NCBI RefSeq assembly: GCF_021044685.1
Contig: NZ_CP088014.1
Coordinates: 5,318,001-5,382,000 of the forward strand
Length of the DNA stretch: 64,000 nucleotides
Direction: 5' to 3'
DNA from: Bradyrhizobium daqingense
Lineage (GTDB): Bacteria > Pseudomonadota > Alphaproteobacteria > Rhizobiales > Xanthobacteraceae
Position numbers and translations under genes: made by a program. Positions 36,761-47,238 of the stretch are shown here, piece by piece (positions within the stretch are counted from its first letter, which is position 1; each line of letters starts with the position of its first letter). Below the pieces are notes generated by a model. The model saw only the letters and a program-made list of their open reading frames with translations. It searched no databases and was not told the DNA's origin.

Positions 36761-37980
36761 CGATCGGTCTCTTTGCTGCGTGCGACGGCTTCGTCCTGCA
36801 TGCGCTTGTTGATCTCCGCGGTCTGCTCCTGGTTGTAGAGGCCGCGGTATTTCTCGGCCTGGACGGAGTGCGGCACGCGTCCCTGCGCGTGGTTTGCGAC
36901 GACGGCGCTGCGCTCATCGCTCAGGCCGGCCTTCTTAGCGGCCTTAGCGAAGCGGTTGTTCCATGACCTTCGAAGATCGTTGGTGGAGAACCGCTTCGGC
37001 AAGCCGGGGACCTTCTCGCGCAATCGGCGGTACATGTAGGCGACCGTCTCCTTCGTCAGAGGACCGCCGTCCTCTGACGGGAAGACGTACGGGCTTCGCT
37101 TGGCGCCTGGATAGGACGGCCGGTGGTCTACGATGAAGTTGTGCAGCACCCGCGCGAGCCGGTCGCCGATGTCGACGCGATGCGGAAGAGTCTTGGCGAG
37201 TGGTGCGTTTCTTCTCGGTTCGTGGAGGTCGTCCGGGCGACGCTCGACCATCAGGTGCTTGCGCGACCCGTTCAGAAAGCAATCGGTCGTCTTGAGACCG
37301 ATGCACTCGCCGAGACGCAGGCCGCCGTCGTGAAAGGTCAGCCACAGCGCGTGATTGCGCGGATGGTTGCGGGACTCGAAGGGGTTCGTCGGATCGCCCG
37401 GCGTGATCGCCGCGATGAAGACCGGTGACTGCTCCTCGGTGAGCCCGGGGGCCATCGGCTTGCCGCGGACTCGGATGCCGTCGACGATGTTTTCCTTGAA
37501 GGAGGCGAGTCGTGCCCGCGCTTCCTGTCGGGCGTCCAGAGCCGAAATCCTTAGAATGATCGGCTCGGCATGCCAGGCAACGTAGTCGCGCACTTCGGCA
37601 CATCGGTTGCGCCAGTGCGCCGCGCCGACGACTGGTCTGGCCTTACTACCCGCCCTCTTCTTGACGGCCGGCTCGCGCAGATCATCCCGAAGCCCCTCGC
37701 GGAGGTCATTCTCCTCGCTCTGCGTGAAGAACGCACCACTCTCCAGCCGCTGGAGAAAGTCGATTCCCCGGTCGCCGCACCAGTTATGAAACTGGCAGAC
37801 GACCTCCATCTTCCGCCGCATCGTCGCGAGCGCGATGCCGGTCGGCCGCAGCACCTCCATGCAGTATTGCGTCGCGTTGTCGCTCTGCAGGCCGTACCGG
37901 TTGACGACCATGACGAAAAGGTCGCCTTCTTCGAGCCGAGTGACCTTCGTCCGCAGAGGCGTGATGTCGCCCCATTCCAT
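36757..37980 (-). CDS. tyrosine recombinase 1 of the trio
   Basis: Four hundred and seven residues; GAGG lies before ATG 37980. The N-terminal half carries the SAM-like core-binding region, the C-terminal half the catalytic domain: DGGLRLGECIGLK (first Arg), FSTNDLRRSWNNRFAKAAKKAG (~330, H-x2-R with Asn for His), NHAQGRVPHSVQAEKYRG (~360-376, His and Tyr). The AGTTGAC array lies directly upstream. Such a first member often resembles the Tn554 TnpA-type subunit. Confidence 0.83.
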   Translation of the reverse strand: MEWGDITPLRTKVTRLEEGDLFVMVVNRYGLQSDNATQYCMEVLRPTGIALATMRRKMEVVCQFHNWCGDRGIDFLQRLESGAFFTQSEENDLREGLRDDLREPAVKKRAGSKARPVVGAAHWRNRCAEVRDYVAWHAEPIILRISALDARQEARARLASFKENIVDGIRVRGKPMAPGLTEEQSPVFIAAITPGDPTNPFESRNHPRNHALWLTFHDGGLRLGECIGLKTTDCFLNGSRKHLMVERRPDDLHEPRRNAPLAKTLPHRVDIGDRLARVLHNFIVDHRPSYPGAKRSPYVFPSEDGGPLTKETVAYMYRRLREKVPGLPKRFSTNDLRRSWNNRFAKAAKKAGLSDERSAVVANHAQGRVPHSVQAEKYRGLYNQEQTAEINKRMQDEAVARSKETDR

Positions 37981-38013
37981 GTCCGCACCTCATTCGTGGT
38001 GGGACCAGATGTC

Positions 38014-38263
38014 AGTTGACAAGGGATGGCAGAAGTTGCGCGAAAATTTGCGGCCGAAAGCCACTAACCAACTGAGATCGTTCTCGAAACGACCTGCTAG
38101 TTGACAGCCGTTACGTCAATGGGCCCGAAAAAATCTTCAAACTAATCACCGCAGTTGACGCCTGCGAAGCGTGAAGCGGCATAAGGCGCTGATTTACCGC
38201 GACTATGTTCAGGTCAGTTGACGGCCTTCGTGTCCTACGCTTTTTCGCGTCGCGCAAGTTGAC
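38014..38263 (+). repeat. five-copy AGTTGAC array at the recombinase end of the element
   Basis: Identical heptamers AGTTGAC at 38014, 38099, 38153, 38216 and 38257, all in the same orientation, spaced 85, 54, 63 and 41 bp. They lie between recombinase 1 and the right end of the element. A single copy in the opposite orientation sits at 29605-29611 near the left end. Likely binding sites for a recombinase or the coiled-coil proteins; some could double as -35 elements. Confidence 0.6.
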
Positions 38264-38348
38264 ACGCGAGGCCGCCAACTTGGCGTCTATATCTTTGTTT
38301 TCGTTTGCAAAGCGGCTTTCTAGTTTACGCCACTTGCCTTCCTACATT

Positions 38349-38846
38349 TTAGAACGGGATGTCGTCGTCCATGTCGCTGTTGCGGCCACCACCGCCGGCG
38401 GCAACGGGACGGCGCGGTGCGCTGCTGACCGGACCGGAGGAGCCGAAATCGCCGCCCGGCTCGTCGCCGAAGCTGCCGCCTCCGCCGCCGCCACCGCGGC
38501 CGTCGAGCATCGTCAGCGTCGAGTTGAAGCCCTGGAGCACGACCTCGGTCGAATACTTCTCGACACCGCTCTGATCGGTGTACTTGCGGGTCTGGAGCGA
38601 ACCCTCGATGTAAACCTTTGCGCCCTTCTTCAAATACTGTTCGACGATTTTGCAAAGCGGCTCAGAGAAGATCACGACGCGATGCCACTCGGTCTTTTCC
38701 TTGCGCTCGCCGCTGTTCTTGTCGCGCCAGGTCTCCGAGGTCGCGATGCTCAAATTCGCGATCGGCCGCCCGTCCGGGGTGCGGCGGATTTCCGGATCCT
38801 TGCCGAGATTTCCCACCAGAATGACCTTGTTGACGCTTCCCGCCAT
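38349..38846 (-). CDS. ssb: single-stranded DNA-binding protein
   Basis: One hundred and sixty-five residues from ATG 38846. OB fold over residues 1-~112 (MAGSVNKVILVGNLGKDPEIR, TEWHRVVIFSEPLCKIVEQYLKKGAKVYIEGSLQTRKY), a Gly-rich linker with a run of Gly at ~120-128, and the acidic tip MDDDIPF that recruits partner proteins. The stop codon lies inside the terminal repeat of the mobile element, but the protein tip is intact. A LexA box lies 166 bp upstream. Confidence 0.96.
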   Translation of the reverse strand: MAGSVNKVILVGNLGKDPEIRRTPDGRPIANLSIATSETWRDKNSGERKEKTEWHRVVIFSEPLCKIVEQYLKKGAKVYIEGSLQTRKYTDQSGVEKYSTEVVLQGFNSTLTMLDGRGGGGGGGSFGDEPGGDFGSSGPVSSAPRRPVAAGGGGRNSDMDDDIPF

Positions 38847-39294
38847 CGCCGTTCTCCACTCCGAAGCCACTGAATTCTCAAAGGCCAGCCCGCCCCGCGG
38901 CGGCCTGCAACCTGTGTTGAGGCGACCCTATACGCTCGCCGCCCGCTTGCGGGCGCCGATCAGCCCGTCACGCCTCAGGTTATCCCCACATATAGCATCG
39001 ACCTTCCGTTCGTTCCAGATTTGTTCTCTCAAAGGAGAGGACCGAGACGGATCGGTGTGCCGAGCAAGAGAGCCGCGCCGGATGGAACTTTTTCCGGTTC
39101 CCGTGAACAGCAAAAACCAGTTAACTTTCATTGAGTTACATCTGATCAATCGGCGCCTGAGTGTGGCATTTCGGAGACGGACACTGCCTAGTTCCTCGGC
39201 TACGATTGCCTTGGACTTGGATTCATATGGGCGTCGCGCCTGATCAACCGCTTCGGGGACGTTTCAAGAAGCGGACGAAACTGGGGAGACTGCA
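38847..39294. other. divergent regulatory gap between ssb and the first porin-like gene
   Basis: No gene. It contains the LexA box at 39012-39026 and GGGGAGACTGC as the RBS of the porin-like gene at 39295. I see no other clear signal. Confidence 0.5.
39012..39026. promoter_or_regulatory. LexA (SOS) box upstream of ssb
   Basis: GTTCCAGATTTGTTC matches the alphaproteobacterial LexA consensus GTTC-N7-GTTC exactly. A second exact match lies before uvrA. ssb-uvrA is an SOS-controlled pair in many bacteria. Confidence 0.75.
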
Positions 39295-40065
39295 ATGAAT
39301 AAGATCCTGTTTAGTGCAATCGGTGCAGTGGCGTTGGGCCTGTCGGCCCCCGCAAGCGCGGCGGACATGGCCGCGCGTCCTTACACGAAGGCTCCGGCGC
39401 CGATGGTCGCCGCCATCTACGATTGGAGCGGTTTCTATATCGGCATCAACGGCGGCGGCGGCACCAGCCACAAATGCTGGGACTTCGTGACACCGGTGAC
39501 GGGGGTTCTGGTTGGCGAAGGCTGCCACAACGCGGTCGGTGGCACGGTCGGTGGCCAGGTCGGCTATCGCTGGCAATCGACGAACTGGGTGTTCGGCCTT
39601 GAAGGCCAGGGCAACTGGGCCGACTTCTCCGGCGACAATATCAGCGGGCTAACCGGCCTGCGTGATCGCTCCAAGATCAACGCCTTCGGACTGATCACCG
39701 GCCAGGTCGGCTACGCCTGGAACAACGTCCTATTGTATGTGAAGGGCGGCGGCGCCGTCGTCGGTGATCGCTACCGGAGCTACGATGTCGTCACCGGCCT
39801 CGAATTCGACCGGGCCAGCGAGACCCGTTGGGGCGCCACCGTGGGCGCAGGCGTCGAGTTCGGATTTGCGCCGAACTGGTCGCTCGGCGTTGAGTACAAT
39901 CACATCTTCCTCGGCGACCGCACCCTCAACTTCACTGGGTCCGGCAATTTCCTGATCGCTCCGCTTGGTGTCGTCACTCGCTCCGAGCGCATCAGCCAGG
40001 ACGTCGATATCGCCCTCATTCGCGTGAACTATCGCTGGGGCGGCCCGCTCGTCGCGAGATACTAG
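39295..40065 (+). CDS. outer-membrane beta-barrel protein (Omp25/RopB-like), paralogue 1
   Basis: Two hundred and fifty-six residues. Signal peptide to ASA-ADMAARPYTKAP (residue ~22), then an 8-strand barrel starting YDWSGFYIGINGGGG and ending with Phe/Tyr (VARY), as needed for BAM recognition. Aromatic girdle repeats such as GGQVGYRWQSTNWVFGLEGQGNWAD and TGQVGYAWNNVLLYVKGGGAVV match the paralogue at 41244 closely, including the Cys pair (CWDF...GCHN). Such proteins are abundant structural outer-membrane proteins. Followed by its own terminator. Confidence 0.9.
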   Translation: MNKILFSAIGAVALGLSAPASAADMAARPYTKAPAPMVAAIYDWSGFYIGINGGGGTSHKCWDFVTPVTGVLVGEGCHNAVGGTVGGQVGYRWQSTNWVFGLEGQGNWADFSGDNISGLTGLRDRSKINAFGLITGQVGYAWNNVLLYVKGGGAVVGDRYRSYDVVTGLEFDRASETRWGATVGAGVEFGFAPNWSLGVEYNHIFLGDRTLNFTGSGNFLIAPLGVVTRSERISQDVDIALIRVNYRWGGPLVARY

Positions 40066-40088
40066 TACCCGTTGATATCATTCGAAAA

Positions 40089-40118
40089 AAAGGCCGGCCT
40101 CGCGCCGGCCTTTTTGCT
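40089..40118. terminator. intrinsic terminator, copy 1 of 3
   Basis: AAAGGCCGGC / GCCGGCCTTT stem (40089-40098, 40104-40113) with loop CTCGC, then TT. The same stem and loop recur after both other porin-like genes. Confidence 0.85.
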
Positions 40119-40168
40119 GGGCTCGCACGTCCGGGAACAATGAGCCAGCATTGTGACGTTTTGTGACT

Positions 40169-40192
40169 GTTGTGGCTTTTGAGTGACACAAC
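40169..40192. promoter_or_regulatory. GTTGTG-N12-CACAAC site upstream of paralogue 2
   Basis: Perfect 6-bp inverted repeat with a 12-bp spacer, followed by a conserved CGGCTT. The same arrangement, including GGCTT after the first arm, is found before paralogue 3 at 41126-41149. Confidence 0.6.
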
Positions 40193-40298
40193 TTGCGGCT
40201 TCACTGGTGTAAGTACGGCTTCAGTTGGGCCATCGAGTCCGCTGCCCTTCCGATTGCGGAAGGCAACAACAGAAACTGGGACTGGGATATAGTTGAAA

Positions 40299-40997
40299 AT
40301 GAAGAAGGTTTTGTTGGCTTCGGCCTGTTTGTTCGCTCTCGCCGCTCCCGCGTCAGCCGCTGACCTGGCAGCCCGCCCCTACACCAAGGCTCCGATCGCT
40401 CCGGCCGCCGTCTACAACTGGACCGGCTTCTATCTCGGTGTCGTCGGTGGCGGCGCTTGGGAAAGCGGCTCTGGCGATCCGCGCATGCAGGGTGGCTTCG
40501 TCGGTGGCACCGCCGGCTACAACTGGCAGACCGGCAGCGTCGTGTTCGGCATCGAGGCTGATGGTGCGTGGGCTGACGTAAACGCCTCGGCGACAGGTCC
40601 TGTTGCGTTTGGCGGCGCCATCATTCCCCTGACCGTCAGTTCGCGCATCGACGCGCTCGGCACCGTCCGTGGTCGCATCGGCTGGCTCGCTTCCCCGAGC
40701 GTCCTGTTGTACGCCACTGGTGGTTACGCCTGGATCGACAACAAGATCAGCGTCAGCGCGCCCCCTGTTCTGAGCCTCTCGGAAAGCCAGTTTCATTCGG
40801 GCTGGACTGTTGGTGCCGGCGTCGAGGCCTTCTTCGCACCGCAGTGGTCGATCAAGGGCGAGTATCTCTATCGCAGCCTGGGCGGCGAGACCTACTTCTC
40901 GGGCGTCTTCCCGGTCAACACCGGCACCCTCAACCTCCACACCGTGCAGGTCGGCGTGAACTATCACTTCGGCGGCCCGGTCGTCGCCAAGTACTGA
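40299..40997 (+). CDS. outer-membrane beta-barrel protein, paralogue 2
   Basis: About 232 residues from ATG 40299 (a TTG two codons earlier is also possible). Signal peptide to ASA-ADLAARPYTKAP, then a barrel opening YNWTGFYLGVVGGGAW and closing FGGPVVAKY. It is the most diverged of the three: it lacks the Cys pair and the YRWQSTNWVFGLE block, replaced by YNWQTGSVVFGIEADGAWAD. Likely duplicated earlier than the 1/3 pair. Confidence 0.9.
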   Translation: MKKVLLASACLFALAAPASAADLAARPYTKAPIAPAAVYNWTGFYLGVVGGGAWESGSGDPRMQGGFVGGTAGYNWQTGSVVFGIEADGAWADVNASATGPVAFGGAIIPLTVSSRIDALGTVRGRIGWLASPSVLLYATGGYAWIDNKISVSAPPVLSLSESQFHSGWTVGAGVEAFFAPQWSIKGEYLYRSLGGETYFSGVFPVNTGTLNLHTVQVGVNYHFGGPVVAKY

Positions 40998-41037
40998 GCT
41001 GAAGTACTGTTCAGACGACCGACGTCACATCGTCACG

Positions 41038-41067
41038 AAAGGCCGGCCTCGCGCCGGCCTTTTTGTT
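41038..41067. terminator. intrinsic terminator, copy 2 of 3
   Basis: Stem AAAGGCCGGC / GCCGGCCTTT with loop CTCGC, then TTGTTTG. Ends paralogue 2. Confidence 0.85.
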
Positions 41068-41125
41068 TGTTGGCGTGCCGGCCTAACGCATAAGACTGCC
41101 AAATCAGGACGTGATTTCCCTTTAT

Positions 41126-41149
41126 GTTGTGGCTTCTCGGGCACACAAC
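41126..41149. promoter_or_regulatory. GTTGTG-N12-CACAAC site upstream of paralogue 3
   Basis: Same inverted repeat and spacer length as at 40169-40192, ~95 bp before the start codon. Confidence 0.6.
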
Positions 41150-41243
41150 CTCCGGCTTAATTGAGGTACGATCTGTCGGATCTTAGCGTCCGAATCCTTC
41201 CCTCCGCACGGAAGGCAACGCAGAAAATGGGGATTGAATTGAT

Positions 41244-41999
41244 ATGAGACAGCTTCTTTTCGCTTCGACCAGCCTACTTGTACTGAGCTCATTCGCTCCG
41301 GCCATGGCCGCCGATCTCGCGGCGCGCCCCTACACCAAGGCTCCGGTTGCTCCGGTGGCCATTTACAACTGGAGCGGGTTTTACATCGGCGCCAACGCCG
41401 GCGGTGCCTCGAGCCGCAATTGCTGGGATCTTACCGGTGTCGGCCCCATCGCCGTCGTCCCGGCCGTGGCCGAGGGTTGTCACAATGCGACCGGCGCAAT
41501 CGTCGGTGGTCAGATCGGTTATCGCTGGCAGTCCACCAACTGGGTGTTCGGCCTTGAAGCTCAGGGCGACTGGGCTGATCTGAAGGGTTCGAACACGAGC
41601 TCCCCGGCCGCGCTCTCCCCGCTGGTGAACAACACCAAGATCGATGCCATTGGCCTCTTTACCGGCCAGGTCGGCTATGCCTGGAACAACGTGCTCTGGT
41701 ACGTGAAGGGCGGCGCTGCCGTCACTCACAGCAAGTACAGCGGCACTTTTGCAGGCGTCACCCTCGACAACGCGAACGAAACGCGTTGGGGCGGCTCCGT
41801 CGGAACCGGCATCGAATTCGGCTTCGCCCCGAACTGGTCGGTCGGCATCGAATACAACCACCTGTTCATGGGCAGGCACAACGAGACCTTTACCTTCCTC
41901 GGCGTGACCACCCGCACCGACAGCATCAAGCAGGACGTGGACATGGCCACGGTGCGCCTCAACTACACCTTCGGCGGTCCGGTGGTTGCGAGGTACTGA
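41244..41999 (+). CDS. outer-membrane beta-barrel protein, paralogue 3
   Basis: Two hundred and fifty-one residues. Signal peptide to AMA-ADLAARPYTKAP, barrel opening YNWSGFYIGANAGGA and closing FGGPVVARY. It shares with paralogue 1 the CWDL...GCHNATGAIVGGQIGYRWQSTNWVFGLE block, the TGQVGYAWNNVLWYVKGGAAV block and GFAPNWSVGIEYNHLFMG, so 1 and 3 are sisters although 2 lies between them. A GGGGATTGA stretch precedes ATG 41244. Confidence 0.9.
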   Translation: MRQLLFASTSLLVLSSFAPAMAADLAARPYTKAPVAPVAIYNWSGFYIGANAGGASSRNCWDLTGVGPIAVVPAVAEGCHNATGAIVGGQIGYRWQSTNWVFGLEAQGDWADLKGSNTSSPAALSPLVNNTKIDAIGLFTGQVGYAWNNVLWYVKGGAAVTHSKYSGTFAGVTLDNANETRWGGSVGTGIEFGFAPNWSVGIEYNHLFMGRHNETFTFLGVTTRTDSIKQDVDMATVRLNYTFGGPVVARY

Positions 42000-42028
42000 T
42001 CCTCGCCGCCGACGTCACATCTTCACGA

Positions 42029-42059
42029 AAGGCCGGCCTCGCGCCGGCCTTTTTGTTTT
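42029..42059. terminator. intrinsic terminator, copy 3 of 3
   Basis: Stem AAAGGCCGGC / GCCGGCCTTT with loop CTCGC, then TTGTTTTC. Ends paralogue 3. Confidence 0.85.
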
Positions 42060-42151
42060 CGCGGCCCAGTTCCACCGCTCCTGCTGCCAGATGCCGCCAG
42101 CGCGCCAACATTCCGTTGACGATTCGCAAACGCCACTGGAAATCTGCTCCC

Positions 42152-42166
42152 GTTCTTCCTACGTTC
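42152..42166. promoter_or_regulatory. LexA (SOS) box upstream of uvrA
   Basis: GTTCTTCCTACGTTC is an exact GTTC-N7-GTTC match, 99 bp before the uvrA start. Confidence 0.78.
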
Positions 42167-42264
42167 GCTGACATACCCATCGGCGCCGATCCCGGTTCCG
42201 GGCGAAGCGCGCCTTCACCATTGGCGCGATCGCGCGCCTTTGGGATTCCTTGAGGATCAGCGGG

Positions 42265-45240
<2,976 letters not shown>

Positions 45241-45290
45241 TTTTACACGGCTGGAATGCGCCGACGCACTTGTCTGAGGGAGAATGAGCT

Positions 45291-45854
45291 TTGCCTGCGG
45301 GGTTTGTGCAGACCTATCGCGCGTTCGCGCATAACAACGCCTGGGCGAACCATCGGCTGCTTACGGCTTGCGTCGCTCTGTCTCAGCCCGATTTCGAGGC
45401 CAATCGGAACGGGTTCTTTCCAAGCCTGCAGCGCACCCTGAACCACATCTATATCGTTGACCTTTTCTACGTCGATGCGCTCGAGGGCGGCTGGTTGGGC
45501 CCGGCGGCCTGGCAGAACCAGGTGCCGTGCCCTTCTCTTGCCGAACTCAAGCCAGCGCAAGCCGCGGTCGACAAGCGCTTGATCGCCGTCTGCGATGCAT
45601 TGACGCCCGAGAGTCTCGACGGCGTTGTGCGGATCAATCGCGGCACGGCCGTCCAGACCGAACGGCGCGACCGGCTGCTCATGCATCTCTTCCAACATCA
45701 GATTCATCATCGCGGCCAGGCGCACGCCATGCTGTCCGAAACGAGCGTCGCACCGCCCCAGCTTGACGAGTTCTTCGCGGAGGGAGAGGCACCGCTCAGA
45801 GCCGCCGAATTCGCCGATCTGGGCTGGACGGAGGACACCGTCTGGAAATCCTAG
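45291..45854 (+). CDS. DinB family protein
   Basis: One hundred and eighty-seven residues, TTG start at 45291 with GGGAGA upstream. Four-helix-bundle metalloprotein of the DinB/YfiT class; the metal-binding His are visible in RTLNHIYIVD (~residue 50) and in MHLFQHQIHHRGQAHAML (~140), where H-x3-H is conserved. Members are thiol S-transferases or unknown. It follows uvrA by 50 bp and could be cotranscribed, but is unrelated to DNA polymerase IV despite the name. Confidence 0.85.
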   Translation: MPAGFVQTYRAFAHNNAWANHRLLTACVALSQPDFEANRNGFFPSLQRTLNHIYIVDLFYVDALEGGWLGPAAWQNQVPCPSLAELKPAQAAVDKRLIAVCDALTPESLDGVVRINRGTAVQTERRDRLLMHLFQHQIHHRGQAHAMLSETSVAPPQLDEFFAEGEAPLRAAEFADLGWTEDTVWKS

Positions 45855-45918
45855 CTCAATAGCCGGCGACGATGCTGTCGAGAGACGTCCGGCATCAAGT
45901 GAACATGGAGTGGCCTCC

Positions 45919-46242
45919 ATGCCGAGCCCAACCTATGCACTCTTTCGCAACGCGATCCTCGGCGAGCGGCAGGTGACCTGCGTTTACGAGGGCAGGTATC
46001 GCGAGCTTTGCCCGCACATCATCGGCACCAACAAGCGCGGCGAGGAGGCCGTGTTGGCCTGGCAATTTGCCGGCGAAAGCAGTGGGCAACTGCCGCAATG
46101 GCGATGCCTAAAGCTGGCCAATGTTAGCGGAGCCCGGGTGCGCGACGGCGATTGGCATGAGGGGCGCTCGCACAAAACGAGTCAGACCTGCGTGACCAAT
46201 ATCGATCTCGATATCAATGTCGATGTCCGCAAGGTGCGGTGA
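45919..46242 (+). CDS. WYL-like small protein
   Basis: One hundred and seven residues. VTCVYEGRYRELCPHIIGTNKRGEEAVLAWQFAG...LPQWRCLKLANVSGARVRDGDWHEG follows the WYL-domain pattern (strand, Tyr-x-Gly, basic, Pro-H, then a WxCxxL strand). WYL domains sense nucleic-acid ligands as parts of regulators; here it stands alone, without the HTH. Function unknown. Confidence 0.65.
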   Translation: MPSPTYALFRNAILGERQVTCVYEGRYRELCPHIIGTNKRGEEAVLAWQFAGESSGQLPQWRCLKLANVSGARVRDGDWHEGRSHKTSQTCVTNIDLDINVDVRKVR

Positions 46243-46371
46243 GGAATGGCTATTTGCGGAGCTACAGGAAGCGAGATCGGAAACGAACCTCATCGATGAC
46301 GGCGTACGGCTGAAAAGCCCCTGACCAAACTGGTCGATGGTACCCAGCAGCCGAGCCAGCAGCAGCGAACC

Positions 46372-46493
46372 CTACTCGGGGGTCATCCCAGCGCCCAGTT
46401 CGCGCAACACCAGCTCAACCGGGACACGTGTCCCACGGATCACGGGCTTGCCGTCCATGATCGCGGGTTGATTTCGATCCGCTCGTGTCGCAT
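46372..46493 (-). pseudogene. decayed DUF433-type antitoxin gene
   Basis: Minus-strand start MRHERIEIN at 46493, then a one-base deletion, then AIMDGKPVIRGTRVPVELV in another frame ending LRELGAGMTPE at a TAG (46374-46372). GKPVIRGTRVPVE is the DUF433 signature. The normal continuation after TPE (about 25 residues) is absent. DUF433 proteins usually pair with a PIN-like DUF5615 toxin; none is seen. Confidence 0.7.
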
Positions 46494-46563
46494 GGCTGTC
46501 CTCGAACTCGACCAACTTTGGCACGCCGCATCCCACTTGTCAGCGAACTCGAAGCCCGCCTTC

Positions 46564-47238
46564 ATGTCCTACGCCCTCGCCATCTTCGATCTCGACGGCA
46601 CGCTCGCCGACAGCTTCCCGTGGTTCCTGCGCACCATCAACGATGTCGCCGATCGCTTCAATTTTCGCCGCGTCGCGCGTGAGGAGATCGAGGAGCTCCG
46701 GCATGCGTCGAGCCGCGAGATTCTTTCGCGGCTCGAGGTGCCCTTGTGGAAGCTGCCGGCGATTGCGCGGCATGCGCGGCGGCTGAAGGCGGAGGCTGCA
46801 AGCGAGATCCCGCTGTTTCCGGGCGTCGAGCCGATGCTGCGGACCCTGGCCGAGAACGGCGTGCAGCTCGCGCTGGTGACCTCCGACACTGAGGCCAATG
46901 CGCGCGAGAAGCTCGGCGACGCCGCGACGCTGTTTTCACATTTCGACTGCGCGGCGTCGCTGTTCGGCAAGCCGGCGAAATTTCGCCGGGTCATGCGCCG
47001 GGCCGGCGTCGCGCCTGCGCAGGTGATTTCGATCGGCGACGAGGTCCGTGACATCGACGCGGCACGCGCCGTTGGCATTGCCTGCGGCGCCGTGTGCTGG
47101 GGTTATGCTGCGCCCGCAGCGCTGCGAGCGCTGGGGCCTGATCACGTGTTTGAGCGGATGGATGAGATTGTTTCGACGCTGTGCTCCAGTGCGGTAGCCC
47201 GGATGAGCGAAACGACATCCGGGAGCGCCGGCGGCTGA
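46564..47238 (+). CDS. HAD family hydrolase
   Basis: Two hundred and twenty-four residues from ATG 46564. A haloacid-dehalogenase phosphatase: motif I AIFDLDGTLADS, motif II LALVTSDTEAN (~residue 100), Lys of motif III in FGKPAKFRRVM (~138), and motif IV ISIGDEVRDIDAA (~155). The helical cap and general form suit a phosphoglycolate-phosphatase-like enzyme. The last ~20 residues (SSAVARMSETTSGSAGG) come from a dispersed repeat overlapping the 3' end. Confidence 0.88.
   Translation: MSYALAIFDLDGTLADSFPWFLRTINDVADRFNFRRVAREEIEELRHASSREILSRLEVPLWKLPAIARHARRLKAEAASEIPLFPGVEPMLRTLAENGVQLALVTSDTEANAREKLGDAATLFSHFDCAASLFGKPAKFRRVMRRAGVAPAQVISIGDEVRDIDAARAVGIACGAVCWGYAAPAALRALGPDHVFERMDEIVSTLCSSAVARMSETTSGSAGG

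Larger units (their letters stand above)
29527..38352. mobile_element. recombinase-trio mobile element with RecD2-like helicase
   Basis: An 8.8-kb unit of six minus-strand genes: three overlapping tyrosine recombinases, two small coiled-coil proteins and a RecD2-like helicase. The ends carry an imperfect inverted repeat: CTAAGGTGTAGGAAGAC at 29527-29543 and CTAAAATGTAGGAAGGC read inward from 38352, matching at 14 of 17 with only A/G differences. The right copy overlaps the ssb stop codon. AGTTGAC repeats lie inside both ends, in inverted orientation (29605-29611 versus five copies at 38014-38263). Flanks are chromosomal (phosphatase gene, ssb). The exact ends are inferred. Confidence 0.75.

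Noticed and set aside
38014..38263. The AGTTGAC array as a CRISPR.
   Set aside because: Repeats are only seven bases and spacers are of unequal length; no cas genes are present.
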